From Lachnospiraceae bacterium (GTDB taxonomy: Bacteria; Bacillota_A; Clostridia; Lachnospirales; Lachnospiraceae), in contig JAFWYN010000005.1 in assembly GCA_017522685.1 (NCBI GenBank), positions 310,001-374,000 of the forward strand: a stretch of DNA of 64,000 bases. The letters run 5' to 3'. How positions within the stretch are numbered: position 1 is the first letter of the stretch; each line of letters opens with the position of its first letter. The translations under genes were made by a program, and so were the position numbers. Below are positions 1 through 6,655 of the stretch, in pieces. Below the pieces are notes generated by a model. It was given only the letters and a program-made list of their open reading frames with translations, was not told where the DNA came from and ran no database searches.

Positions 1-42
1 ACAGACCATTATAATTGCATAAATTTTACTTTCAGTACTCAT
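1..42 (-). CDS. 5' end of an unidentified gene running off the left edge
   Basis: Reading leftward, an ATG at 42..40 opens a frame of 14 codons to the window edge (MSTESKIYAIIMVC). It is preceded by a strong ribosome binding site, AGGGAGGTG (complement of 47-55), at good spacing. The gene is divergent from the one starting at 185. Too little is visible to assign a family; the hydrophobic run after residue 7 is only a hint of a membrane segment or signal anchor. Confidence 0.6.
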   Translation of the reverse strand, partial: MSTESKIYAIIMVC

Positions 43-184
43 AATACACCTCCCTGTGTATAAATATATAGAATTTTGTGGAAAAAGTAAATAAATATTT
101 AGGTCTCGGAGGAAATTTGTGAAACAGCAATGACATGCGGACGGATTCGTGTTAAAATAAGGGGGAATAAGGGGGATTTTACGG

Positions 185-1378
185 ATGTTTCGATTTTTTA
201 TGCCCAAGTGGCTGTTATTAACCTTTATCTTTATGAATAGTTTTCGAACCACTCGGACGGAGGCCCTGGTGGATGTGTCTTCTGTGATGGAGCAGGTGCA
301 GGATGCGGAGGTCCTGGAGGTGGATGAACCGGATAAGCCCGCCATGGTGGCTGCCCGGTTGGAAGGGGATGTCTCCGGATATTGGATTCAGAATACCTAT
401 GATATTGATTATCTTTCCAGAGATGTGGTGGGTATGGTAGGCGTACCTATTGAGGTGCACGGTTATAAACTGCTTCCCGAGGATGAATTGACCCTGGTGT
501 TTGAATATGACCCTGCCATGTTAGAGTGCGAAGAAACTGACCTGAGAGTTCTTTGGTACAACCAAACAGACTATTGGTACGAGACTCTGACGGATTATGA
601 ACTGGACGAGAAGAAAAACGAAATATCCGTACCGGTAGAGCATTTGGGCACCTATGTGTTGGAGGATATCGAGATATGGACGGCTGTCTGGAATGGGACC
701 TACGAGTACGAGAATACCATGAAGGAGCCCACCTGTCACTGGCATGACCACTTTAACTATGAGGATATTGAAGCCTTGGCGGATACTTCCATTTATGATG
801 AAAGCAGGGAGTATTACATCACCACGGTGGAGCAGCTGGCCGGCCTGGTGAAGCTGGTGAATGAGGGCGAAAGCTTTTATGGTTGCAATTTTTATTTGCA
901 GGCGGATTTAGATTTGGCCGGTTATGACTGGGCCCCCATCGGCTGGTACTATCCGGCGGATAAAGGCTACCTATGGAAGGATTTCCCTTTTGAGGGTCGC
1001 TTCTACGGCAATAATCATACCATTTATAATATGACCATCATATCACCTAACCAGTCAGACTTAGGCATGTTTGGCAGAACCTTGCAAACCTTTCAGGTCC
1101 ATGATTTGTCCCTGATAGACTGTTACATAGAGGGTAAGTTCTATTGCGGCGGTATCTTAGGTGACAATATAAACAGCGGACACTCCTTCGATATGACCAA
1201 TTGTCATATGACCGGCACAGTAAAGGGACAGCTGAAGTCCGGTGCTCTGGTGGGATCCTCGGCAAAACTGCGGATAAAGGATTGTACAGCTGACGTGGAA
1301 AAGGGCAGTGTGACCGAGTTGACCGGGGATTTGCGGGGAGGATATGTGGAAAACTGTGAGATTACCATAAAATATTGA
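185..1378 (+). CDS. Secreted GLUG-motif-like protein
   Basis: 397 residues. The N-terminus has a hydrophobic stretch (about residues 8-20) ending near TRTEA, as in a signal peptide. Residues 60-160 look like a beta-rich module with a 'GTYVLEDIE' strand that is common in Lachnospiraceae surface proteins. Residues 210-395 read 'YYITTVEQLAGLVKLVNEG', 'DLDLAGYDWAPIG', 'FEGRFYGNNHTIYNM' and then GG-x-LGDN / SGALVGSS turns. This is the pattern of GLUG-type beta-helix repeats found before or within cell-surface proteases and adhesins. No catalytic motif is visible, so a binding or scaffold role outside the cell is inferred. The protein ends straight after the repeats and has no cell-wall sorting signal. 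The start is the ATG at 185 behind AAGGGGGAT. A later in-frame ATG at 200 is possible. Confidence 0.65.
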   Translation: MFRFFMPKWLLLTFIFMNSFRTTRTEALVDVSSVMEQVQDAEVLEVDEPDKPAMVAARLEGDVSGYWIQNTYDIDYLSRDVVGMVGVPIEVHGYKLLPEDELTLVFEYDPAMLECEETDLRVLWYNQTDYWYETLTDYELDEKKNEISVPVEHLGTYVLEDIEIWTAVWNGTYEYENTMKEPTCHWHDHFNYEDIEALADTSIYDESREYYITTVEQLAGLVKLVNEGESFYGCNFYLQADLDLAGYDWAPIGWYYPADKGYLWKDFPFEGRFYGNNHTIYNMTIISPNQSDLGMFGRTLQTFQVHDLSLIDCYIEGKFYCGGILGDNINSGHSFDMTNCHMTGTVKGQLKSGALVGSSAKLRIKDCTADVEKGSVTELTGDLRGGYVENCEITIKY

Positions 1379-1402
1379 GGATAAAACCGGGAGGTGCTTT
1401 CT

Positions 1403-2104
1403 ATGGGTTGGTATAAGTTGTTGATGCAGTTTAATGATGTGTCGGTTGTGGTGCGGATATTCCTTGCCATGCTGCTGGGGGGCGGCATCGGTATGGAGCG
1501 CGAGAAGAGCAAGCGACCGGCAGGCTTCCGCACCCATATTCTGGTGTGCGTTGGCTCCTGTATGACGGCGCTGATTGGTTTATTTGCCTGGCAGGAAATG
1601 GGCAGCATGGGAGATCCCTTGCGTATTTCCGCCCAAGTGGTTTCCGGCATCGGTTTCCTGGGTGTAGGTACTATTTTGGTAAAGGAGCATGACCATATTA
1701 CGGGTTTGACTACGGCAGCAGGTCTTTGGACCACGGCGGCAATTGGTATTGCCTGTGGTGTTGGCTTTTATTTGGGTGCGGTGCTGGGTGCGCTGGTGGT
1801 GGCACTTACCTCCGCCATCTTGTTTAAGCTGGAGGCCAGAGGACGAAAGAAGAATAAGAAGCTGACCCTGTATGCGGAAGTACTGGGTACGGAGAAGCTG
1901 AACGAATACACGGATTGGCTGATGGGGGAATTACAGGCCAGAAATATATTGGTGGTAGAGCCCAGAAGCGGTATCACGGGCAATGTGGGCCTGGAAATTA
2001 TACTTCCTTTGATAGGGCATGAGGATGTGCCGGCAGTATTGAAGGAAATCCGTGGCAAAGAGGATATGGTATTTGTCATGGAGTGCAAGAAGATAGAAAA
2101 ATAA
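1403..2104 (+). CDS. MgtC/SapB family membrane protein
   Basis: 233 residues from the ATG at 1403, which has GGGAGGTG just upstream. An in-frame GTG at 1394 lies inside that ribosome binding site and is rejected. The N-terminal 130 residues carry about four transmembrane helices with the family signature 'GGGIGMEREKSKRPAGFRTH' and 'VSGIGFLGVGTILV'. The C-terminal 90 residues form a soluble ACT-like tail, as in longer MgtC proteins. Family members are linked to magnesium limitation and acid or intracellular survival through effects on membrane ATPase and ion homeostasis; the exact activity is unsettled. The gene follows 185-1378 by 24 bases and precedes the esterase by 31, so it may share a transcript with either. 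Confidence 0.88.
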   Translation: MGWYKLLMQFNDVSVVVRIFLAMLLGGGIGMEREKSKRPAGFRTHILVCVGSCMTALIGLFAWQEMGSMGDPLRISAQVVSGIGFLGVGTILVKEHDHITGLTTAAGLWTTAAIGIACGVGFYLGAVLGALVVALTSAILFKLEARGRKKNKKLTLYAEVLGTEKLNEYTDWLMGELQARNILVVEPRSGITGNVGLEIILPLIGHEDVPAVLKEIRGKEDMVFVMECKKIEK

Positions 2105-2135
2105 AATGATTATATGATGTAGGAGGATTACAACA

Positions 2136-3215
2136 ATGAAAAAACAATGGCCACTTGATACAGCAGTATCTTTTGACCCTTACCAGGGAGAGCCGGGACG
2201 TGACGGAGATCAGGGATATGAAATCCATGAGGACGGTACCGTTACCATCCGTATCAAGGCACCTTTTGCTAAAGAAGTAGTGCTGGATATGTTCGGCAAT
2301 ATCTTCCCTTTGGAGAAGGTAAACGAGGAAATGTGGGAAGGAAGAGTGGATTTGGGAAGAGGCTTTAAGTACTTTTTCCTGAAAATCGACGGCAATGAGG
2401 TGCTGAACCCTTATCTTCCCATCGGTTACGGTTGCTGCCGTCCTATGAATTTCATGGATATTCCCGTGCCCGGCGAGGAGGATTGGGACACCTTGTCCGA
2501 TATCCCTCACGGAGCGGTGACACGGCATTATTTTCCTTCTTCCGTAACCGGCAAGCTGGAAATCTGTCTGGTTTACACCCCCGCAAACTATGACCCTGCC
2601 AAGAAGTATCCGGTGCTTTACTTACAGCACGGCTACGGAGAGAATGAAACCGGCTGGGTATATCAGGGACATGCGGCACGTATCGCCGACAAGCTTCTCT
2701 ACGACGGAGAGATGGAAGAGATGATTATCGTTATGGCCAACGGTATGACCCAGCCTCTGGAGAACAAGGGAAGATTCGGCGTATTTACAGAAATCATTCT
2801 GGCAGATTTGATTCCTTACATCGAGGGAAAGTATAATGTTTACACCGATAAGTGGCACAGAGCCATGGCCGGCTTAAGTATGGGTAGCTACCAGACCAGT
2901 ATCGTGACCATGAGTAACCCTGATTTGTTCAGCTATGTGGGCGTATTTAGCGGCTTTATGAGCAGGGCCTTCGGCGGACATCCGGAGCCTCATTTGAACC
3001 TTTTGGAGGATAGCGAGAAGTTTAATACCAGCTTCAAGGTATTTTATCGTGCCATGGGTACCGAGGATACCTATTTCCAGAACTTTGAAAAGGATGACAA
3101 GATGCTGGAGGGCAAGCCTTTGAACATCATCCGCAAGACCTTCCCCGGCGGACATGACTGGAGCGTATGGCGTCGTTGTATCCACGATTTCCTGCCCATG
3201 GTGTTTAAGCAGTAA
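2136..3215 (+). CDS. Esterase D / feruloyl esterase-like alpha/beta hydrolase with N-terminal E-set domain
   Basis: 359 residues, start at ATG 2136 behind AGGAGG. Residues 1-100 resemble an early-set/CBM48-like beta-sandwich ('GTVTIRIKAPFAKEVVLDM'). Residues 110-359 are a putative esterase (CE1-type) fold: 'YPVLYLQHGYGENETGW' oxyanion region, nucleophile serine in 'AGLSMGSYQ' and a C-terminal histidine in 'FPGGHDWSVWR'. Such proteins hydrolyse acyl or feruloyl esters on plant polysaccharides. There is no signal peptide, so it probably acts on imported oligosaccharides. The DUF1349 protein downstream (3346) is a common partner of carbohydrate loci. The exact substrate cannot be read from sequence. 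Confidence 0.85.
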   Translation: MKKQWPLDTAVSFDPYQGEPGRDGDQGYEIHEDGTVTIRIKAPFAKEVVLDMFGNIFPLEKVNEEMWEGRVDLGRGFKYFFLKIDGNEVLNPYLPIGYGCCRPMNFMDIPVPGEEDWDTLSDIPHGAVTRHYFPSSVTGKLEICLVYTPANYDPAKKYPVLYLQHGYGENETGWVYQGHAARIADKLLYDGEMEEMIIVMANGMTQPLENKGRFGVFTEIILADLIPYIEGKYNVYTDKWHRAMAGLSMGSYQTSIVTMSNPDLFSYVGVFSGFMSRAFGGHPEPHLNLLEDSEKFNTSFKVFYRAMGTEDTYFQNFEKDDKMLEGKPLNIIRKTFPGGHDWSVWRRCIHDFLPMVFKQ

Positions 3216-3256
3216 GGAAAAAGTAAGCGACTGCATAGCAGGCATTTACTTTTTCC
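3216..3256. terminator. Inverted repeat directly after the esterase gene
   Basis: GGAAAAAGTAA at 3216-3226 is matched by TTACTTTTTCC at 3246-3256, with a 19-base loop, starting at the base after the stop codon. There is no long T-run after the right arm apart from the one inside it. It could be a weak terminator or an RNA-stability hairpin; transcription may read on into 3346. Confidence 0.5.
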
Positions 3257-3345
3257 GGCGCATACCGACAAAACCGGAAGTGCGAAGCACGACAGACGCG
3301 AAGCGGATGGGTTTTGAAGGTTAGTAAGGAAAAAAGGAGAAAAAG

Positions 3346-3942
3346 ATGGACTTTGCAAATTTTAAATGGATCAACGAAAGCAGTGCAGAGTACAAGGATG
3401 GCGTACTCACCGTATATGCACCGGCGAATACCGATTATTTTAACAGTCCGGTGAAGGAGAACGGTTTCTTCCCTAATCCGGTAGCCAATGCATCTCTGTA
3501 TTATACAGAGCTGACAGGGGACTTCGTATTTAAGACCAAGGTGGAGCTGGAGTTTAAGAATTTTTATGATGCAGCCGCTCTTCTGGTATACGAGAACGAA
3601 AATGTATGGGCGAAGTTAGCATTGGAAAATTCCGATTTGCCATGCAGAAAACCTGCGGTAGTGTCTGTAGTGACCAACCGTATTTCCGATGATTGCAACG
3701 GTCCCGTAATGGATGGCAATTCTGTATGGTTCCAGATTTCCCGAGTGGATGACTGCTTTGCTTTCCACTATTCCGTGGACGGTCTGGAATACAATATGGT
3801 ACGTGTATTTACTCTTCCTGTGGGTCAGACCGTGAAGGTGGGCTTCGAAGCCCAGGCACCTATGGGCGAGGGAGGCAACCGCTACTATAGCGAAATCTCT
3901 ATCCAGAATAAACGAGTGGAAAACATCCGCGCAGGTTACTAA
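3346..3942 (+). CDS. DUF1349 domain protein (concanavalin A-like fold)
   Basis: 198 residues, ATG at 3346 after AAAAGGAGAAAAAG. The full length matches the DUF1349 family: 'FKWINESSAEYKDGVLTVYA', 'LTGDFVFKTKVELEFKNFYD', 'GLLVYENENVWAKLALE'-like strands ('ALLVYENENVWAKLALE' here), and 'FHYSVDGLEYNMVRVF'. The fold is a beta-jelly roll related to GH-associated lectin-like domains. Catalytic activity is not established. It lies 130 bases after the esterase and is followed by a strong terminator, so it closes this transcription unit. A role in sugar binding or carbohydrate metabolism is inference from context. Confidence 0.85.
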   Translation: MDFANFKWINESSAEYKDGVLTVYAPANTDYFNSPVKENGFFPNPVANASLYYTELTGDFVFKTKVELEFKNFYDAAALLVYENENVWAKLALENSDLPCRKPAVVSVVTNRISDDCNGPVMDGNSVWFQISRVDDCFAFHYSVDGLEYNMVRVFTLPVGQTVKVGFEAQAPMGEGGNRYYSEISIQNKRVENIRAGY

Positions 3943-3968
3943 GACCGATAATATGAGGACTAAGACAG

Positions 3969-4002
3969 AAGGAAACTTAAGCCACACTTAAGTTTCCTTT
4001 TA
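3969..4002 (+). terminator. Rho-independent terminator after the DUF1349 gene
   Basis: Perfect 13-base arms AAGGAAACTTAAG (3969-3981) and CTTAAGTTTCCTT (3987-3999) around a 5-base loop, followed by TTT. Confidence 0.85.
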
Positions 4003-4146
4003 GAATGTCTCTCTTTTGCTTTGGGGCAGGTTTGCTATAATAAAGGTATCAAAGCGCTTGGTAAATATGTATGGAAGCAGTACCGGTTGTTTGGTACGCA
4101 GGAGGATTTGTGAAAATCATAGATTTTTCACTTACTATTTAGGCAG

Positions 4147-4169
4147 TAACACAAGCGCTGCTTGTGTTA
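4147..4169. promoter_or_regulatory. Perfect 10-base inverted repeat immediately upstream of the XRE gene's ribosome binding site
   Basis: TAACACAAGC (4147-4156), 3-base spacer, GCTTGTGTTA (4160-4169). It ends two bases before the AGGAGG site of the gene at 4184. A TATAAT box lies at 4036-4041, so the repeat would sit in the 5' leader. It could be an operator for the XRE protein itself or a hairpin that affects translation. Both readings are inference; the symmetry is seen. Confidence 0.55.
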
Positions 4170-4183
4170 TGCAGGAGGATAAA

Positions 4184-5302
4184 ATGAGTATAGGAAAAAA
4201 TATCAGAAAAGCAAGACAGGAAGCAGACATGACCCAAGAGCAGCTGGCGGAGCTTTTGAACATCTCCGTATCAGCCGTATCCCAGTGGGAAAGCGACAAG
4301 ACCACCCCGGACATCTCCATGATTCCGGCTTTGTGTAATGTATTTCAGATCACTTCGGATAAGCTATTGGATATCGAGCTGGAGAAGAATGAGGAAGCGA
4401 TTGAAGCCATTCGGGCGGAGGCAAATCGGTTTGCATCCAAGGGGAAGGGGCTTGAAGCGGAGAAGATTCTATTAGAAGGTCTGCGCAGATTTCCCAATAG
4501 CTATGGGATGATGTATGATTTGATGTACATTACTTATGCTGAAAGTAATCAGGAAAAGCATGAGGAATCCGTTCGCAAACAGTATTTGGAACGGGCTATC
4601 AACTATGCAGAAAAGATTTTACAGGAAAGTAAGGAGGATGATCTTCGTTCAGGTGCAAAGCAGATTCGATGCTATATTCATGCAGATGCAGGAGAGCATG
4701 ACGAGGCAATTGCTATTGCAAGAACTATGGATAGTATTTCATGTTGTCAGCAGTCTATGCTTACATTAGCCAGTAAAGGTACAGAGAGATATCAGCGCAG
4801 TCAGGAAGAAATCTTTATGTTGATACAGTCTTTGGGTGTACAAATGGTTTGCCAGAATGTAAAATTAGATGATGGAAATCTTCCTTATACCTCAGAAGAA
4901 GATGCTTGTTTAATGAAAAAACATATTGCATTTCTAACATTAATGTTTGAGGATGGAGATTTTGGATTCTTCCATACTCAATTATGTCGTAGCTATCGGG
5001 AACTGGCGTATTATTATGCTGTTAACAAGGATGAGGAGAATGCTTTGCTAAACCTTTCTTTGGCAAGGGATAGTGCTTTGGCATTTATTAAGCTGGATAT
5101 TGAGGAAAAACATACTTCCCTGTTACTACGAGGATTGGATTATGGCGATTTTTACAATGCAGAGGATGAAAATGGTGCGGACTGGACATTAATGGTTATG
5201 GAAAATAAACACTTTGACTTCCTCCGTGAGAATGCCCGCTTCCTGGATATCCAGCGAAATCTTCAAGAATACGCCGGCGGCTGGGGGAAGCTGGAGCGGT
5301 AG
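4184..5302 (+). CDS. XRE family transcriptional regulator with C-terminal TPR-like helical region
   Basis: 372 residues from the ATG at 4184 (GCAGGAGGATAAA just upstream). A longer open frame back to 4016 has no ribosome binding site and contains the leader hairpin, so it is rejected. Residues 3-65 are a helix-turn-helix: 'ARQEADMTQEQLAELLNISV', then 'SQWESDKTTPDISMIPALC'. The remaining 300 residues are all-helical and include a TPR-like segment ('LEAEKILLEGLRRFPNSYGM'). This layout is common in Clostridia for peptide- or ligand-sensing repressors. No target gene is adjacent on the same strand. A box array, a repeat and two terminators follow. Confidence 0.88.
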   Translation: MSIGKNIRKARQEADMTQEQLAELLNISVSAVSQWESDKTTPDISMIPALCNVFQITSDKLLDIELEKNEEAIEAIRAEANRFASKGKGLEAEKILLEGLRRFPNSYGMMYDLMYITYAESNQEKHEESVRKQYLERAINYAEKILQESKEDDLRSGAKQIRCYIHADAGEHDEAIAIARTMDSISCCQQSMLTLASKGTERYQRSQEEIFMLIQSLGVQMVCQNVKLDDGNLPYTSEEDACLMKKHIAFLTLMFEDGDFGFFHTQLCRSYRELAYYYAVNKDEENALLNLSLARDSALAFIKLDIEEKHTSLLLRGLDYGDFYNAEDENGADWTLMVMENKHFDFLRENARFLDIQRNLQEYAGGWGKLER

Positions 5303-5366
5303 AATTGTGTCAAGCATACGCTTACACAGTGCCGGCAATCGAAATAAAGTTGGTTAATGAGGGAAA

Positions 5367-5534
5367 GTATCTATATACATTAATTTTCCAAAGAAGTATC
5401 CGTTTTTTCTGATAAAGTGGTACTATATTACAAGAAATTTTATAATAGATACATAAAATTTATAAAAAGGCGTATTTTTAAGAGTTTTCTAAGAAAAATG
5501 GATACCAAAAGAGCAAAAATTGTAATATAGATAC
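5367..5534. repeat. Spaced-box array A (six GTATC/GATAC boxes)
   Basis: Boxes and start positions: GTATC 5367, GTATC 5396, GTGGTAC 5417, ATAGATAC 5445, AAAAATGGATACCAA 5494, ATAGATAC 5527. Steps are 29, 21, 28, 49 and 33 bases. The same six boxes with nearly the same steps recur at 16154 and 58211, while the sequence between boxes is AT-rich and largely not shared. It starts 64 bases after the XRE stop codon. The function is unknown. Confidence 0.8.
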
Positions 5535-5566
5535 AAGCCGCAAAACAGCTTTTATTTTTTGAAATC

Positions 5567-5610
5567 AAAAGACCTCTAAATTTGCAAAAGCAGATTTAAA
5601 GGTCTTTTTT
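5567..5610 (+). terminator. Rho-independent terminator
   Basis: AAAAGACCT...AAAT at 5567-5580 pairs with ATTTAAAGGTCTTT at 5594-5607, followed by TTT. It ends the XRE transcript after array A. Confidence 0.75.
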
Positions 5611-5618
5611 AAACTATA

Positions 5619-5671
5619 GGAAATTGCGCGAGTACAGTAGTGGAGATTAAGGAGAATTGCGAAGCAATTCT
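5619..5671. repeat. 53-base dispersed repeat, copy 1
   Basis: From GGAAATTGCGCGAG to GCAATTCT. It matches 29997-30049 with three mismatches. The 3' part is a hairpin (AGAATTGC gaa GCAATTCT). It lies in a gap between convergent genes. Two copies with high identity in unrelated gaps suggest a small dispersed element. Confidence 0.75.
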
Positions 5672-5675
5672 CCCA

Positions 5676-5702
5676 AGCGGATACGCGGGTATCCGCTTTT
5701 TT
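5676..5702 (+). terminator. Second hairpin with T-run
   Basis: AGCGGATAC (5676-5684) pairs with GTATCCGCT (5689-5697) around a 4-base loop and is followed by six T residues. It backs up the terminator at 5567. It is joined to the repeat hairpin just upstream. Confidence 0.75.
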
Positions 5703-5728
5703 ATGGTATGCTAAAGTAGTATACACTT

Positions 5729-6448
5729 CTAAAAATACAATCGATTATTATACTTGGTAGGTAATCCATCCCGATACAGATGGGAGTCATTGGACAGGGT
5801 TAATATTTGGGGAGTGGTCAAACCATCAGCACCTTCCGGAAAATAGATGACCGTCATACCGGTATGGCACATTTCAAACTGTGTCAGGCAAATGGGATAG
5901 GGGATATCCAGCAAAGCACTGAAAAATCCCACACCAAAGTGATGGTGGGCAAAGAGGGCGATGCGTTCCTCGTTGGGTTTTAAGATTTGATAGGTACCGC
6001 TTTCCTTAATATGCTGATAGCCCAGGGAGAATAAAAACTTGTCCGTTTCTTCCTGTATTCTCTGGAAGCCGCCTTCCCAATTACAGTCCGGCAGGTCCGG
6101 ATGGGTGTACCAATCAAAGCCTAAGCGACGCATACCTGCGGAAGCCATGAGGCGGCGGTTTTCCAGCTTGGCGATAGCCCATATGCGGTCCCCGTTTTCA
6201 TCGATAATCGAAAAATCATCATAGGCATGACCTTCGTTGGCGAAGTCCAGCAGGGTCATGTCTTTTTTCAGTATTTCACAAAGGGGTTTGGCAGTCTGCT
6301 TGGCGCGGGTAGAGGTGGATGCATAGATATGGTCCACTCCATATAAACAGAGGCGTTTTGCTACGGATTCGGCCTGTCGTTCTCCCAGAGGAGTCAGTCG
6401 GTCCGGATTGTAAATAGGGTCGCCGTGACGTATATAAAAAAGAAGCAT
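5729..6448 (-). CDS. Histidine phosphatase (phosphoglycerate mutase) family protein
   Basis: 239 residues from the ATG at 6448..6446, which has GGGAGGACC upstream. The frame stays open further upstream but without another credible start. 'MLLFYIRHGDPIYNPDRLT' holds the RHG catalytic histidine at residue 8. 'LTPLGERQAESVAKRL' and 'IYASTSTRAKQTAKPL' are the next family motifs, and the late histidine is in 'IALFAHHHFGVGFF'. The protein should remove phosphate from a small phosphorylated substrate in the cytoplasm. It is too divergent to call GpmB or CobC. It is transcribed alone, divergent from the helicase operon. Confidence 0.88.
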   Translation of the reverse strand: MLLFYIRHGDPIYNPDRLTPLGERQAESVAKRLCLYGVDHIYASTSTRAKQTAKPLCEILKKDMTLLDFANEGHAYDDFSIIDENGDRIWAIAKLENRRLMASAGMRRLGFDWYTHPDLPDCNWEGGFQRIQEETDKFLFSLGYQHIKESGTYQILKPNEERIALFAHHHFGVGFFSALLDIPYPICLTQFEMCHTGMTVIYFPEGADGLTTPQILTLSNDSHLYRDGLPTKYNNRLYF

Positions 6449-6540
6449 AGGGGGTCCTCCCTTCGGGTGTAAGTGGTAATCTATCTTTGACAAAAGTGTA
6501 GCATAAGCCATACTGCCTTTCAATACCATTCCGATTACTA

Positions 6541-6565
6541 TTCAGAGCCCCATTCGCAAAATCGC
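6541..6565. repeat. TTCAGAGCC repeat family, copy 1 (short form)
   Basis: TTCAGAGCCCCATTCGCAAA followed by ATCGC. It matches 18455-18479 with one mismatch and 57136-57161 with a few changes. This copy lacks the hairpin that follows the core in the other two. It lies in the divergent promoter region between 6448 and 6656. Confidence 0.7.
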
Positions 6566-6655
6566 AGTTAATTACAAAACCAATTGTAAGAAACCTTGAA
6601 AACGAGTATAATTATCTTAATGTGGGTAAATGTACCCAAAAGTTCGGAGGATGGC

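Noticed and set aside
2076..2528. Long minus-strand frame opposite the esterase
   Set aside because: Shadow of the well-supported plus-strand coding sequence; no family features.
4016..4183. 56-codon N-terminal extension of the XRE protein
   Set aside because: No ribosome binding site; the promoter box and leader hairpins lie within it, and the ATG at 4184 starts the helix-turn-helix domain normally.
6596..6655. 20-codon extension of the first helicase
   Set aside because: No binding site and no similarity to the paralogue's N-terminus, which aligns from the ATG at 6656.
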